A stretch of 64,000 nucleotides of DNA from Sphingomonas sp. Mn802worker (GCF_000382485.1 NZ_AORY01000001.1:1-64000); one strand, 5' to 3'. Counted from the first letter of the stretch, positions 9,923 through 19,811 are shown. The notes: a model not told the origin generated them from the letters alone. Made by a program: numbers and translations.

Positions 9923-10858
9923 TCAGGCGTTCTGCGGCACACCCGAGGCAGCGGCGACTTCGGCGGCGAAGTCGGACTGTTCCTTCTCGATGCCCTCACC
10001 CAGCTGGAAGCGGACATAGTCGACCAGCTTGATCTCGGCGCCGGCATCCTTGCCCGCCTTGGCGACAACGTCGCTGATCTTGGTCTTGCCGTCCATCACG
10101 AACAGCTGGCTGACCAGCGCGTGCTCCTTGCGGTACTTGGCGATCGAGCCTTCGACCATCTTGGCGATGATGTCGGCGGGCTTGCCGCTCTCTCCCGCCT
10201 TCTCGGTCGCGATCGCGCGCTCGCGCTCGATCTCGGCCTCGTCGAGGTCACCCTCGTTGAGCGCCTTCGGGAAGGCCGCCGCAATGTGCATCGCCAGGCT
10301 CTTGCCGAGCGACTGGAGCGCTTCTGCATTCGCCGCGCTCTCCAGCGCGACCAGCACGCCGATCTTGCCCAGACCCGGCGATTGCTGGTTGTGCACATAG
10401 GCAACGACCGCGCCCTGCGACACCTCGAGCTTGCGCGCGCGGCGGATCGACTGGTGCTCGCCAATCGTCGCGACATTGTTGGTCAGCGCCTCGGCGACCG
10501 TCGTGCCCGACGGCATCGACGCTGCCTTGATCGCCTCGACGTCGTCGCCGGTGCTGAGCGCGATCTGAGTCACCTCGCGAACGAACGCCTGGAACTGATC
10601 ATTCTTCGCGACGAAATCCGTCTCCGAATTGACCTCGACCGCCGCGCCCTTGGTGCCCGACACGGCGACGCCGACCAGACCCTCGGCCGCGGTGCGGCTC
10701 GACTTCTTCTGCGCGGCGGCAAGGCCCTTGGTGCGCAGCCAGTCGAGCGCGGCGTCCATGTCGCCCGACGTCTCGTTCAGCGCTTTCTTGCAATCCATCA
10801 TGCCCGCGCCGCTCTTCTCGCGCAGGTCCTTCACCATCGAAGCGGTGATGTCGGCCAT
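9923..10858 (-). CDS. tsf: Elongation factor Ts
   Basis: A 311-residue nucleotide-exchange factor for EF-Tu. It begins [19 protein letters not shown], the standard EF-Ts N-terminal domain, and contains the TDFVAKN motif that contacts EF-Tu. The ATG at 10858 is chosen over a longer reading to 10981, because the extra 41 residues are not family-like. It lies 150 bases downstream of rpsB, with which it normally forms an operon. Confidence 0.98.
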   Translation of the reverse strand: MADITASMVKDLREKSGAGMMDCKKALNETSGDMDAALDWLRTKGLAAAQKKSSRTAAEGLVGVAVSGTKGAAVEVNSETDFVAKNDQFQAFVREVTQIALSTGDDVEAIKAASMPSGTTVAEALTNNVATIGEHQSIRRARKLEVSQGAVVAYVHNQQSPGLGKIGVLVALESAANAEALQSLGKSLAMHIAAAFPKALNEGDLDEAEIERERAIATEKAGESGKPADIIAKMVEGSIAKYRKEHALVSQLFVMDGKTKISDVVAKAGKDAGAEIKLVDYVRFQLGEGIEKEQSDFAAEVAAASGVPQNA

Positions 10859-11008
10859 CGTTCTGGTCCTCGAATGTGGTTGATCGCCATCCCACCGGGC
10901 ATCCCGCCACGTGTGGAAGAGCATTAAAGCAAGTGGAGGCCGCCACATAGGCAGCCTCCATGACAATTGCACGTCGGCCACCCGGATTACCGGGCGCGAA
11001 TGCGGAAA

Positions 11009-11830
11009 TTACGCCTGCGCGTTTTCCGCCATGACGTGACCTTCGGCGTTCACGTTGGTGTCGATCGGAGCGTCGGCCCCGGCAATCGCCTCTTCCGCCG
11101 GCGGCTCGATCATCGCGCCCAGATCGGCGCCGCTGCGCGCCTGCTGCTGCTGATTGCCGCGGGTCGCCGCGATCGCGATCGCCTCGCAGTACAAACGGAT
11201 CGCACGCGCCGCATCGTCGTTCGCCGGAACCGGGAACGCGATACCGTCGGGCGAGACGTTCGAGTCGAGGATGCCGACGACCGGGATACCCAACGTATTG
11301 GCTTCCTTGATCGCCAGCTCTTCCTTGTTCGCATCGATCACGAACATGACATCAGGCACGCCGCCCATGTCGCGGATGCCGCCCAGCGACATCTCGAGCT
11401 TGTCGCGCTCGCGCGTCAGCTGGAGCACTTCCTTCTTGGTCAGACCGTGCGTGTCGCCCGAAAGCTGCTCCTCAAGCGCCTTCAGACGCTTGATCGAGTT
11501 CGAGATCGTCTTCCAGTTGGTGAGCATGCCGCCCAGCCAGCGGTGGTTGACGAAATGCTGGCCCGCACGACGCGCCGCCTCGGCGATCGGCTCCTGGGCC
11601 TGGCGCTTGGTGCCGACAAACAGGACCTTGCCGCCCGCCGCGACGGTCGACGACACGAACTCGAGCGCGCGCGCGAACAGCGGCACGGTCTGCGACAAGT
11701 CAATGATGTGGACGCCGTTGCGATCGCCGAAGATGTAAGGCTTCATCTTCGGGTTCCAGCGGTGGGTCTGGTGACCGAAGTGCGCGCCGGTCTCGATAAG
11801 CTGCTGCATGCTGACGACAGGTGCCGCCAT
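11009..11830 (-). CDS. rpsB: 30S ribosomal protein S2
   Basis: A 273-residue small-subunit protein. The N-terminus [20 protein letters not shown] and the [12 protein letters not shown] motif are diagnostic. The C-terminus extends about 30 residues past the E. coli protein with a Gln/Ala/Glu-rich tail. The start is fixed at 11830: a GGAAGGAA ribosome-binding site lies 7 bases upstream, while the ATG two codons earlier would be only 1 base from it. The leader contains a long-range hairpin. Confidence 0.98.
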   Translation of the reverse strand: MAAPVVSMQQLIETGAHFGHQTHRWNPKMKPYIFGDRNGVHIIDLSQTVPLFARALEFVSSTVAAGGKVLFVGTKRQAQEPIAEAARRAGQHFVNHRWLGGMLTNWKTISNSIKRLKALEEQLSGDTHGLTKKEVLQLTRERDKLEMSLGGIRDMGGVPDVMFVIDANKEELAIKEANTLGIPVVGILDSNVSPDGIAFPVPANDDAARAIRLYCEAIAIAATRGNQQQQARSGADLGAMIEPPAEEAIAGADAPIDTNVNAEGHVMAENAQA

Positions 11831-11856
11831 AATCATATTCCTTCCGGTTGTGCCGC

Positions 11857-11917
11857 TGGGAAGCGTGTGACGCGTGCGAGCTGAAAGCCCGGCGCACCGG
11901 TGGTGTGATGCTTCCCA
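11857..11917 (-). promoter_or_regulatory. Structured rpsB leader (candidate S2 autoregulatory element)
   Basis: Perfect 8-base arms TGGGAAGC (11910-11917 read on the minus strand) and GCTTCCCA (11857-11864) enclose a 45-base loop with further GC-rich pairing. The structure ends 26 bases before the S2 start codon. S2 represses its own mRNA through leader structures in several bacteria. No match to a known motif could be tested here, so the role is inferred. Confidence 0.4.
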
Positions 11918-11979
11918 TGTGGGATTGAGGGGGTGGCGCTTAGCCGTGGTCAGCCGTTCGCGCAAGCCGCAAACATAGG

Positions 11980-12008
11980 TTGACGACGGAACGAACACGG
12001 AACATACA
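11980..12008 (+). promoter_or_regulatory. Candidate promoter of the small LexA-box gene
   Basis: TTGACG (11980-11985) and CATACA (12003-12008) are separated by exactly 17 bases, a good match for a housekeeping-sigma promoter pointing right. The two candidate LexA sites cover the spacer and the predicted start of transcription. The first downstream coding sequence begins at 12144. Confidence 0.5.
11989..12003. promoter_or_regulatory. Candidate LexA (SOS) box 1
   Basis: GAACGAACACGGAAC is an exact GAAC-N7-GAAC direct repeat, the form established for alphaproteobacterial LexA. It lies between the -35 and -10 elements of the rightward promoter, where a bound repressor would block RNA polymerase. 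Confidence 0.65.
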
Positions 12009-12011
12009 GCG

Positions 12012-12026
12012 GAACAGACAAGGAAC
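12012..12026. promoter_or_regulatory. Candidate LexA (SOS) box 2
   Basis: GAACAGACAAGGAAC is a second exact GAAC-N7-GAAC direct repeat, 23 bases after the first (about two helical turns). It covers the predicted transcription start of the rightward promoter. Two exact sites in 38 intergenic bases are unlikely by chance. Confidence 0.65.
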
Positions 12027-12143
12027 CTTGCTGATCTTGCTCTACATTCGACGGTTATCGTCCGTAGCGGACGCAATCGCCGGAACGAACATGATTAACA
12101 AATGTTGGCGGACGTTGGGTTCGCACTGGCGAAGGAAGCGAAC

Positions 12144-12377
12144 ATGCTGATCGTGCTTGATGTTCTAATATTCGGGGGCGCCACGATCGGCGCGACTTAC
12201 GCAATGGCAGCGACGGTGATGCCGAATGTGGGGCGTATCATGGATGCGCTGTCCGGACAGCCTGAGGCGAGATTCGAGCCGTTGGCGACGCTGGTTCGTG
12301 CCGAGAACCGTATCGCGGTCAGGCGCTGGTCGGCGGGATCGGTGCGTCCGCAGTCCCGCCAGCGCGAAGCCGCTTAA
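12144..12377 (+). CDS. Small single-pass membrane protein, candidate SOS gene
   Basis: A 77-residue protein that I do not recognise. Residues 2-26 form one hydrophobic segment with an Asp at position 5. A short soluble part follows ([18 protein letters not shown]), and the tail is basic. The ATG at 12144 has a GAAGGAAG ribosome-binding site 5 bases upstream; an in-frame ATG at 12102 lacks one. The last 59 bases overlap the 3' end of pssA on the other strand. Two candidate LexA boxes sit over its promoter. Small SOS-induced membrane proteins such as Caulobacter SidA inhibit division, but a similar role here is only a hypothesis. Confidence 0.6.
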   Translation: MLIVLDVLIFGGATIGATYAMAATVMPNVGRIMDALSGQPEARFEPLATLVRAENRIAVRRWSAGSVRPQSRQREAA

Positions 12378-13116
12378 CCCGGGCATAGCTCGACATGCTG
12401 AACGGCAGCGCGAGCAGATAGCCGACGCATACCAGCGACAGCGTTTCCCATGGGGCGGAGACGGCGGCGGCACCGACAACGACGACGAGTGCGATCGCCT
12501 CGAACCGCACGTTTCGGCGTAGCCGGAGCGATGACCAGGAAAACGTGGCGACGCTCGAAACCATCAACAATGCCACGAACACGGTCCACGGTGCGACAAG
12601 GCAAGGCGAACGGAATATCGCCTCCCCTGTTGCGAACCACAGGAACATCGGCAGCAGCGCCAATCCCGCGCCGGCGGGTGCGGGGGCGCCGGTCAGGAAG
12701 CCGGCGGATTTATGCGGCTGATCGTCGGCATCGATCGCCGCGTTGAATCTGGCAAGGCGTAGTGCGCAGAACACCGCCAGCATCAAGGCAGCGGTCCAGC
12801 CGAAGCGCGGCAAGGTCGACAGTGACCAGAGATACAGGATCAGCGCCGGCGAGACGCCGAAGGAAATCGCATCGCTGAGCGAGTCGAGTTCGGCGCCGAA
12901 GCGGCTCTCGCCCCGCAACATGCGGGCGACACGTCCGTCCAATCCGTCGAGCACGCCGGCGAGCAAGACCATCGCGACCGCCATCGCCCAGTTCTGCTGG
13001 ATCGCAAAACGGATACCCGACAGACCGGAACATAGCGCGAGCGCCGTGACCGCGTTGGGTGCGACCGCGCGCAGCGGCAGTCCGCGCGGACGGCGAAGCG
13101 GGCGAGCGGCGCGCAT
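12319..13116 (-). CDS. pssA: CDP-diacylglycerol-serine O-phosphatidyltransferase
   Basis: A 265-residue membrane enzyme that makes phosphatidylserine from CDP-diacylglycerol and serine. The CDP-alcohol phosphatidyltransferase signature (DG, then AR, G and two spaced Asp) is seen in [20 protein letters not shown] followed by LDSLSD. Several hydrophobic segments follow. It lies 2 bases after psd, so the two steps to phosphatidylethanolamine are encoded together. Confidence 0.95.
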   Translation of the reverse strand: MRAARPLRRPRGLPLRAVAPNAVTALALCSGLSGIRFAIQQNWAMAVAMVLLAGVLDGLDGRVARMLRGESRFGAELDSLSDAISFGVSPALILYLWSLSTLPRFGWTAALMLAVFCALRLARFNAAIDADDQPHKSAGFLTGAPAPAGAGLALLPMFLWFATGEAIFRSPCLVAPWTVFVALLMVSSVATFSWSSLRLRRNVRFEAIALVVVVGAAAVSAPWETLSLVCVGYLLALPFSMSSYARVKRLRAGGTADAPIPPTSA

Positions 13117-13118
13117 CG

Positions 13119-13841
13119 TTACTGTGCGATCCCGCGGACCGGATCGCCGCCGAAACGCCCGAGCACGGTTTCACCCGCGATCGCGCGCTGACCAAGCGCT
13201 ACCTGCGGCACACAACCTTCGGGCAGGAAAACGTCGACGCGGCTGCCGAAGCGGATCAGTCCGACCCGCTGTCCGACCGCAACGATGTCACCGACCTTGA
13301 CGAAGCCGACGATCCGCCGTGCGACCAGTCCGGCAATCTGCGTGAAGCCGATGCGGCGCCCGTTGTGGCCATCGACGACGAAATGCTGCCGTTCGTTCTC
13401 TTCCGACGCCTTGTCGAGATCGGCGTTCAGGAACTTGCCCGAGATGTAGACCACCTGCCGGATCGTGCCCGCGATCGGCGTCCGGTTAATGTGCACATCG
13501 AATACCGACATGAACACCGACACTCGCACCATCGGCTCCGCTCCCAGGTCGCCGACCAGTTCGCGGGGGACCGGGACGCGCTCGATCATCGTGATCAACC
13601 CGTCGGCGGGCGACACAACCAGATCGTCGCCGATCGGCGTGGTCCGTACGGGATCGCGGAAGAAGGCGGCGACCCACAGGGTCACACCCAGCAACGGCCA
13701 GAACAGCACCTTGGTCACGATCGTCGCCAGCAAGGTGATGCCGAGCGCGATGGCGGTAAACTTCTGCCCCTCGGGGTGGACGGCGGGGAAGCGCCACTTG
13801 ACCGTGGACGTGCCCGCCGGGGGCTTCTGCAATGATGACAT
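13119..13841 (-). CDS. psd: Phosphatidylserine decarboxylase proenzyme
   Basis: A 240-residue short-type decarboxylase that makes phosphatidylethanolamine. It has a hydrophobic N-terminal part and the C-terminal self-cleavage site in [13 protein letters not shown], where cleavage at Gly-Ser creates the pyruvoyl cofactor. The ATG at 13841 is chosen. A TTG at 13877 would add 12 residues, and neither start has a strong ribosome-binding site. It is the first gene of the psd-pssA pair, divergent from icd. Confidence 0.92.
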   Translation of the reverse strand: MSSLQKPPAGTSTVKWRFPAVHPEGQKFTAIALGITLLATIVTKVLFWPLLGVTLWVAAFFRDPVRTTPIGDDLVVSPADGLITMIERVPVPRELVGDLGAEPMVRVSVFMSVFDVHINRTPIAGTIRQVVYISGKFLNADLDKASEENERQHFVVDGHNGRRIGFTQIAGLVARRIVGFVKVGDIVAVGQRVGLIRFGSRVDVFLPEGCVPQVALGQRAIAGETVLGRFGGDPVRGIAQ

Positions 13842-13999
13842 GGTTACGGGTCTATCGTCGGTGAACCGACCTGACAACGCGCCGCGTCGTTCCCGCCGCT
13901 TTTCGTGTCGTTAGACGGCGCGCAGGTCCGCTGCGCTTGATCGCGGCCCCTGCCCTTTCTATGCGCTGCCCCAACCCTCCCCAACTCGGAAGTGAGAAC

Positions 14000-15220
14000 A
14001 TGGCCAAGATCAAGGTGAAAACGCCCGTCGTGGAGATCGACGGCGACGAGATGACGCGGATCATCTGGGAATGGATCCGCGAGCGCCTGATCAAGCCGTA
14101 TCTCGACATCGAGCTCGACTATTACGACCTCGGCATCGAGCATCGCGACGCGACCGACGATCAGGTAACGATCGACAGCGCCGAGGCGACCAAGAAGTAT
14201 GGCGTCGCGGTCAAGTGCGCGACGATCACGCCGGACGAGGCACGCGTCGAGGAGTTCGGCCTCAAGAAGATGTGGCGCTCGCCCAACGGCACGATCCGCA
14301 ACATCCTGGGCGGCGTGATCTTCCGTGAGCCGATCGTCATCAAGAACGTGCCCCGTTTGATCCCGGGCTGGACGCACCCGATCGTGGTCGGCCGTCACGC
14401 GTTCGGCGACCAGTACAAGGCGACCGACTTCGTAGTGCCGGGCGCGGGCAAGCTGACGATGAAGTGGCAGGGCACCGACGGTCAGGTGATCGAGCGCGAG
14501 GTGTTCGACTTCCCCGAAGGCGGCGTCGCGATGGGGATGTACAACCTCGATCAATCGATCCGCGACTTCGCGCGCGCCAGCATGAACTACTCGCTCGGCC
14601 GCGGCTGGCCGCTGTACCTGTCGACCAAGAACACGATCCTCAAAGCCTATGATGGCCGCTTCAAGGACCTGTTCGCTGAGATCTTCGAGGCCGAGTTCAA
14701 GGACGAGTTCGCCGCCAAGGGCATCGTCTACGAGCACCGCCTGATCGACGACATGGTCGCCTCCGCGCTCAAGTGGAACGGCGAGTTCGTGTGGGCGTGC
14801 AAGAACTACGACGGCGACGTGCAATCGGATCAGGTCGCGCAGGGCTTCGGCTCGCTGGGCCTGATGACCTCGGTGCTGATGACGCCGGACGGCAAGACGA
14901 TCGAGGCCGAGGCCGCGCACGGCACGGTCACGCGCCACTACCGCCAGCACCAGCAGGGAAAGGCGACGTCGACCAACCCGATCGCATCGATCTTCGCATG
15001 GACCGGCGGCCTGAAGTACCGTGGCCAGTTCGATGACACTCCCGACGTCACCCGCTTTGCGCAGACGCTGGAGCAGGTCTGCATCGAGACGGTGGAGAAC
15101 GGCGACATGACCAAGGATCTCGCAATCCTGATCGGTCCCGATCAGAAGTGGATGACGACCGAGCAGTTCTTCGAGGCGGTCCGCGTGAACCTCGAGAACA
15201 AGATGGCGAACTGGGCATAA
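14000..15220 (+). CDS. icd: NADP-dependent isocitrate dehydrogenase
   Basis: A 406-residue TCA-cycle enzyme that oxidises isocitrate to 2-oxoglutarate and makes NADPH. It is the dimeric type shared by eukaryotes and alphaproteobacteria, shown by the substrate loop [19 protein letters not shown] and length, not the E. coli type. The ATG at 14000 ([19 protein letters not shown]) is preferred to a longer reading because it matches the family N-terminus and follows an AAGTGAGAA site. It stands alone, divergent from psd. Confidence 0.97.
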   Translation: MAKIKVKTPVVEIDGDEMTRIIWEWIRERLIKPYLDIELDYYDLGIEHRDATDDQVTIDSAEATKKYGVAVKCATITPDEARVEEFGLKKMWRSPNGTIRNILGGVIFREPIVIKNVPRLIPGWTHPIVVGRHAFGDQYKATDFVVPGAGKLTMKWQGTDGQVIEREVFDFPEGGVAMGMYNLDQSIRDFARASMNYSLGRGWPLYLSTKNTILKAYDGRFKDLFAEIFEAEFKDEFAAKGIVYEHRLIDDMVASALKWNGEFVWACKNYDGDVQSDQVAQGFGSLGLMTSVLMTPDGKTIEAEAAHGTVTRHYRQHQQGKATSTNPIASIFAWTGGLKYRGQFDDTPDVTRFAQTLEQVCIETVENGDMTKDLAILIGPDQKWMTTEQFFEAVRVNLENKMANWA

Positions 15221-15227
15221 AGCCTGG

Positions 15228-15719
15228 TCAGCGGCGGCGGAGTTCGACCACGAGCCCGCCGTCGCCTTTCAGTGTCTGGGTGGCGCCGACGGCGAGCGTG
15301 ACCGTTTGGCGAAGTTCGATCGTGCTGGTTCCGCCGCAGCCCGCATCGCGTGGCCGGGTCCAGCGCGCCTCAACCGAGAAAAGGTCGTCGGCCATGTCGC
15401 TGCGCATCACACGGCGAAGCGTGACGCTCGCCTCGCGCTGCGATGCGCCGAACGGCAGGTCGACCTGTTCGCACGACGATGCCACAGCCTCGCTCTGGCT
15501 TTGTCGCCACGATGCCCCGCGCGCGCCATCGACCAGCAACCTGCCCGACCGCAACACGCCCTGCGGCACGCGCACTACGACATCGAGCGGAACGCTCTCG
15601 CGCATGGCAGCCATGCGATCGCTTGCGGAAGACCGGGTGACGATCGGCGCGGGCACGTAGACCGAGGATGCTGGCGGTGCCAAGACGACGCCGGTCTGCG
15701 CAAGAAGCAGCAAGAACAT
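15228..15719 (-). CDS. Hypothetical exported protein
   Basis: A 163-residue protein of no recognised family. It begins with a hydrophobic leader (MFLLLLAQTGVVLAPPASS), consistent with export to the periplasm. The rest looks beta-rich and has two cysteines, one in EQVDL context and one in DAGCGG. The ATG at 15719 is chosen because a longer reading to 15968 runs into the divergent antiporter gene. It converges on icd with a 7-base gap. Confidence 0.7.
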   Translation of the reverse strand: MFLLLLAQTGVVLAPPASSVYVPAPIVTRSSASDRMAAMRESVPLDVVVRVPQGVLRSGRLLVDGARGASWRQSQSEAVASSCEQVDLPFGASQREASVTLRRVMRSDMADDLFSVEARWTRPRDAGCGGTSTIELRQTVTLAVGATQTLKGDGGLVVELRRR

Positions 15720-15852
15720 TTGATAACTCCCGATAACCGGCCTCCTTTGTTTATCGCCAGCCGTTACGAAGTACTGCAGTAACAGCGTTAATCCAGCGGA
15801 CTGGCTGTCCGCGTCGGTTGGCAATGCCGCCCATCTCCGCCAAGGTGCCCGG

Positions 15853-17637
15853 ATGGCGATCGGTTTGGAAAATGCGGGCTTCTCGGACGCGCTCGTCGTG
15901 CTGGGCGCGGCGGGCCTCGTCATTCCGGCATTCGCGCGTTTCCGGATCAGCCCGGTCATCGGCTTCATCCTCGTCGGCGCGCTGGTCGGCCCAGCAGGTC
16001 TGGGTGCGCTGACGCAGGCGTTCCCGTGGCTCTACTACGTCACCATTTCCGATCCGCATTCGATCGAACCGTTTGCCGAGTTCGGCATCGTGCTGCTGCT
16101 GTTCTCGATCGGGTTGGAATTATCGTTCCGGCGATTGTGGTCGATGCGACGGCTGGTGTTCGGCACCGGCGCGGCGCAGTTGCTCGGGTCGGCGGCACTG
16201 ATCGCCATCGCGCTCCATGTGCTCGGACAACCATGGGCCGGCGCGGCAGGACTGGGGCTTGCGCTGTCGCTGTCCTCGACTGCACTCGTGCTTCCGCTCG
16301 TGGGTACAACGGGGCCGGTCGGGCGCGGCGCGTTTGCGATGCTGTTGTTCGAGGATCTCGCACTGGTGCCGATCATCTTTGCGCTTGGTGCGATGGCGCC
16401 AGCCGCGGGTGATGGTGGCTGGGGCGCGATCGCGGGCGTGGCGCTGCGCGGCGGCTTAACCGTCGTCGCGATCTACGGTGGGGGGCGCTACTTCCTGCCG
16501 CGGCTGTTCGCACAGGCGGCGCGCACGAAGAGCCCGGAGCTTTTCCTCGCGGCATCACTGCTGGTCGTCATCGTCGCAAGCGTCGCTACCACCGCGGCCG
16601 GGTTGTCGCCGATCGTCGGTGCGCTGCTCGCCGGATTGCTGATTGCCGAAACCGAATACCATACTGAAGTCGAGGTCATCACCAAGCCGTTCCAGGGGCT
16701 CGCGCTCGGCGTATTCCTGATCACGGTCGGCATGAGCGTCGATATTCGACTGATCCTCGCCAACTGGCCGTCGCTGCTGCTTGCCGTGGGCGGTGTGGTG
16801 CTGACCAAGGCGGTGGTGACCACGCTGCTGCTGCGCGTGTTCAACGTGCGTCGCGGCGTCGCGGCGGAGACGGGCCTGTTGATGGGCAGCCCGTCGGAGA
16901 CCACGCTGATCGTCCTCGCGACCGCTGCACAGGCGGGATTGATCCTGCCGTCGACCGCGACCTTTTGGCAGACGGTGACCGCGATCGGGCTGACGATCAC
17001 GCCGTTGCTTGCCGCATCGGGGCGCGCGATTTCTCGCCGCATCGAACAGCGCGCGCCGCTGGAGGACATTCCCGCTGCCGATGACGGGCGCACGATCATC
17101 ATCGGCTTCGGCCGCGTCGGCGAGTTGGTCGCAGACATGCTGTCGCGGCACGACCGCGCCTATCTGGCGGTCGAGGCGAACATCGACGCGGTGACCAAAG
17201 CGCGCGAAGCGGGTCGAAGCGTCGTATTCGGCGACATCGTGCGACGCGAGTTGGTCGACCGGCTCAACCTCGACACCGCACGTGCGCTGATCCTGACGAT
17301 GGACGATCCCGTGCTGACGGTGCGCCTGACACGGCAGGTGCGTGCGCAACATGCCGACCTCCCGATCATCGCGCGTGCCCGCGACCCGCGCCACGCCGCC
17401 GAATTGTACCGCGCCGGGGTGACCGACGCGGTGCCGGAAACGCTGGAAAGCTCGCTCCAATTGTCAGAAGCGGTGCTGGTGGAACTGGGCGCGGCGATGG
17501 GGCCGGTGATCGCGTCGATCCACGAAAAGCGTGAAGAGTTGCGCAACGACATTCGCGCGGAGGCTGCGATGTCGCGTGATCCACGCATCCGTCGTATCCG
17601 CAGCCGCGACGAAATAGCGGCCGCAGGTGCGGGCTGA
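15853..17637 (+). CDS. CPA2-family cation:proton antiporter (KefB/YbaL-like)
   Basis: A 594-residue protein. The N-terminal 390 residues hold about 12 membrane segments of the Na+/H+ exchanger fold, beginning GLVIPAFARFRISPVIGFIL. The C-terminal part from about residue 412 is a TrkA-N/RCK domain with the nucleotide-binding motif TIIIGFGRVGE. It probably exports K+ or Na+ in exchange for H+, gated by a nucleotide ligand. The ATG at 15853 is used. A second CPA2 antiporter is encoded at 51.5-53.3 kb. Confidence 0.9.
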   Translation: MAIGLENAGFSDALVVLGAAGLVIPAFARFRISPVIGFILVGALVGPAGLGALTQAFPWLYYVTISDPHSIEPFAEFGIVLLLFSIGLELSFRRLWSMRRLVFGTGAAQLLGSAALIAIALHVLGQPWAGAAGLGLALSLSSTALVLPLVGTTGPVGRGAFAMLLFEDLALVPIIFALGAMAPAAGDGGWGAIAGVALRGGLTVVAIYGGGRYFLPRLFAQAARTKSPELFLAASLLVVIVASVATTAAGLSPIVGALLAGLLIAETEYHTEVEVITKPFQGLALGVFLITVGMSVDIRLILANWPSLLLAVGGVVLTKAVVTTLLLRVFNVRRGVAAETGLLMGSPSETTLIVLATAAQAGLILPSTATFWQTVTAIGLTITPLLAASGRAISRRIEQRAPLEDIPAADDGRTIIIGFGRVGELVADMLSRHDRAYLAVEANIDAVTKAREAGRSVVFGDIVRRELVDRLNLDTARALILTMDDPVLTVRLTRQVRAQHADLPIIARARDPRHAAELYRAGVTDAVPETLESSLQLSEAVLVELGAAMGPVIASIHEKREELRNDIRAEAAMSRDPRIRRIRSRDEIAAAGAG

Positions 17638-17714
17638 CGCCAGCCATACACGCGATGCATCCTACCGCGTCCGCGTCACGTTTATGCCGGAAACAACACC
17701 TAGGTGCGTAACGA

Positions 17715-18866
17715 ATGAGGCCTTCCGACCTGCGCGTCGCATTGTTCAGCGGCAACTACAATTACGTGCGCGACGGCGCGAACCAGGCGCAGAACCTGCT
17801 GGTAGGCTACCTGCTGTCGCAAGGCATCAAGGTCCGCGTCTACTCCCCCACAAGCGAGACGCCCGCATTCGCGCCGCGTGGCGACCTGGTCGATGTGCCG
17901 GCGATCCCCTTTCCCGGGCGCGGCGAATACAAGCTTGGTCGCTCGTTGCCGGTCGGACCGCGGCGCGATCTGGAGGCGTTCGCCCCCAACATCGTCCACG
18001 TCTCCGCCCCTGAGTTCCTCGGCCATGCCGCGGTGAGCTGGGCACGCGCGCATGATGTGCCCGTCGTCGCCGCGGTTCACACTCGGTTCGAAACCTACTT
18101 CGATTATTACCGCCTCGGTTTCATCCAGCCCGCGATCCGCTGGATCCTCAAACGCTTCTACAACCGTGCCGATCGCGTGCTCGTGCCGACGCCTTCGATG
18201 GGTGAGATCATCCGCGCGCTCGGTGTCGAGACGCCTGTCTCGCTTTGGCCACGCGGGGTCAATCACCAGCGCTTCTCGCCCGATCGACGCAGTCTGGAAT
18301 GGCGACGCTCGCTGGGCATCGCCGACGACGAGGTCGCGGTCGGGTTCCTGGGGCGGCTGGTGCTGGAAAAGGGCCTGGGCGTCTTCGCCGATGTGATCGC
18401 GGCGCTGCGCGAGCGCGGCGTACGGCACCGGGTCATCGTCGTCGGCGAAGGACCTGCGCGCGACTGGTTCGCCGGACGCGCGCCCGAGGCGGCGTTCGCC
18501 GGCTTCCAGAGCGGCGATGACCTGGGCCGTGCGGTCGCGTCGATGGACATTCTGTTCAATCCCAGCGTCACCGAGACATGGGGCCAAGTGACGTCGGAGG
18601 CGATGGCGGCCGGCGTGCCCGTCGTTGCCGCGCGCGCGACCGGCGCGGTCGACCTGGTACAGGATGGCGTGACCGGTTTCCTCGTCACGCCGCAGCAGGT
18701 CGACGGCTACGCCGATGCGATCGCGCGGTTGATCCGTGAGCCCGACCTGCGCGCCAGCGCGGGCGCGGCGAGCCACGCGCGTGCGGCCGGGTTCCAATGG
18801 GATACCGCCAACGCGCAGGTGCTGGCCGCTTACCGCGAGGTCATGCAGGCACGCACGGCACGTTAG
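17715..18866 (+). CDS. Glycosyltransferase family 4 protein
   Basis: A 383-residue GT-B-fold glycosyltransferase. The N-terminal acceptor domain begins with FSGNYNYVRDGANQ, a glycine/asparagine-rich loop typical of family 4. The C-terminal nucleotide-sugar domain carries the ExxxE-type segment TETWGQVTSEAMAAGVPVVA. It resembles enzymes that transfer mannose, glucose or sulfoquinovose to lipids, such as MgtA and SqdX. The donor and acceptor cannot be told from sequence. The ATG at 17715 starts it, and it converges on the DUF2218 gene with a 4-base overlap. Confidence 0.9.
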   Translation: MRPSDLRVALFSGNYNYVRDGANQAQNLLVGYLLSQGIKVRVYSPTSETPAFAPRGDLVDVPAIPFPGRGEYKLGRSLPVGPRRDLEAFAPNIVHVSAPEFLGHAAVSWARAHDVPVVAAVHTRFETYFDYYRLGFIQPAIRWILKRFYNRADRVLVPTPSMGEIIRALGVETPVSLWPRGVNHQRFSPDRRSLEWRRSLGIADDEVAVGFLGRLVLEKGLGVFADVIAALRERGVRHRVIVVGEGPARDWFAGRAPEAAFAGFQSGDDLGRAVASMDILFNPSVTETWGQVTSEAMAAGVPVVAARATGAVDLVQDGVTGFLVTPQQVDGYADAIARLIREPDLRASAGAASHARAAGFQWDTANAQVLAAYREVMQARTAR

Positions 18867-19165
18867 GCGGCCCGCTCCTGCCAGTCGAACGTCAGCGGCG
18901 CTTCGCGAAAGGCAAACCGGTCGAGATGGCTTGCCACGACATCGCGCATCCGGGCAGCGTCCTCATTTGCTGGCACGTGCAACAGCAGGTCGAGCGTGTC
19001 GTCGCTGGCCTGCATCTCGAGCCTGCTTTCATTGGGAAAGGTGATGACACCTTCTTCTTCAGAAAAGGTGACGGTCATCTTGTGGCTCCAATGCTTGGCG
19101 AGCTGCTGAAGGTAGCGGCTCGCCGAAAGCGTCGGCACGCGTGCCACTGAAACCGATCCGCTCAT
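18863..19165 (-). CDS. DUF2218 domain protein
   Basis: A 100-residue protein matching the DUF2218 family, with conserved RYLQQLAKHWSHK, LEMQASDDTLD and the C-terminal LTFDWQ. The function is unknown. In other proteobacteria these genes often lie near siderophore-interacting reductases or iron-uptake genes. The ATG at 19165 overlaps the stop of the PadR regulator gene (ATGA), so both are co-transcribed and probably controlled by that regulator. Confidence 0.85.
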   Translation of the reverse strand: MSGSVSVARVPTLSASRYLQQLAKHWSHKMTVTFSEEEGVITFPNESRLEMQASDDTLDLLLHVPANEDAARMRDVVASHLDRFAFREAPLTFDWQERAA

Positions 19166-19791
19166 GATTTCAGCCTTTCTACCTTCTGCGCAAGCTCATC
19201 GATCATAGCTGCGACCTCGTGCATCCGATCCTGCGACACCTCGCCGGTGGCGAACGTGTGGCCAAGCGCTACCTTGAGGTTGCCCATGGCGCGACGGATC
19301 GGCGCTGCATCGACGCGTTCCCGGTGCGCGGCGAGTTCGCGCAGCCGGTTCATCAACGCCGCGATCTCCTCGGCACGCTCTTCCAGGTGCTGCACACCTT
19401 CGTCGGTTGCGGCAAAGCGCTTCTTCGCGCCGTCCGACTGCTGCTCCGCGATCAGCCCCATCTCGTCGAGCAAGGTCAGCGTCGGGTAGACGACGCCGGG
19501 GCTGGGCACATATGCTCCTGCGGTCAGCGCCTCGATCTCGCGGATCACGTCATAGCCGTGGCGTGGCCGCTCCGCGATCAGCTTGAGCAGCACGAGCCGA
19601 AGTTCGCTGCCGTCGAACATGCGCGCGCGCCGGCCGCCACGCGGTTCCTCGCCGCGGGCAAACCAGTCGCCGCCGAATGGCCCATGTCGACCACCGCGAG
19701 GCCCCTGCATCTCAAACCCTGCCATCTTTGCGGCAAGTCGCGCCTCCCAGCCGTGCCAGCGTCGTCCGCAATCATTCATGTGATGTTTCAT
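19162..19791 (-). CDS. PadR-family transcriptional regulator, YqjI-like
   Basis: A 209-residue PadR regulator. The winged helix lies at about residues 62-140 (ELRLVLLKLIAERPRHGYDV, then SPGVVYPTLTLLDEMGLI). The first 58 residues are rich in His, Gly and Arg and resemble the metal-binding tail of E. coli YqjI, a nickel-responsive repressor of an iron reductase gene. The His content is lower here and there is one Cys, so metal binding is inferred. The ATG at 19791 has an AGGAG site. Two palindromes in its promoter suggest autoregulation. Confidence 0.85.
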   Translation of the reverse strand: MKHHMNDCGRRWHGWEARLAAKMAGFEMQGPRGGRHGPFGGDWFARGEEPRGGRRARMFDGSELRLVLLKLIAERPRHGYDVIREIEALTAGAYVPSPGVVYPTLTLLDEMGLIAEQQSDGAKKRFAATDEGVQHLEERAEEIAALMNRLRELAAHRERVDAAPIRRAMGNLKVALGHTFATGEVSQDRMHEVAAMIDELAQKVERLKS

Positions 19792-19811
19792 CTCAGTCTC
19801 CTTGCGCTCAC

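Noticed and set aside
11988..12026. GGAAC elements as an EcfG promoter upstream of the small membrane-protein gene
   Set aside because: None of the four GGAAC copies has CGTT at 16-17 bases; the spacing fits LexA repeats instead.
12091..12150. A 19-codon open frame overlapping the start of the small membrane-protein gene
   Set aside because: Could be a leader peptide, but it has no good ribosome-binding site and no sequence feature to support it.
13844..14950. 368-codon open frame opposite icd
   Set aside because: Shadow of the strongly conserved icd reading frame; composition is not protein-like.
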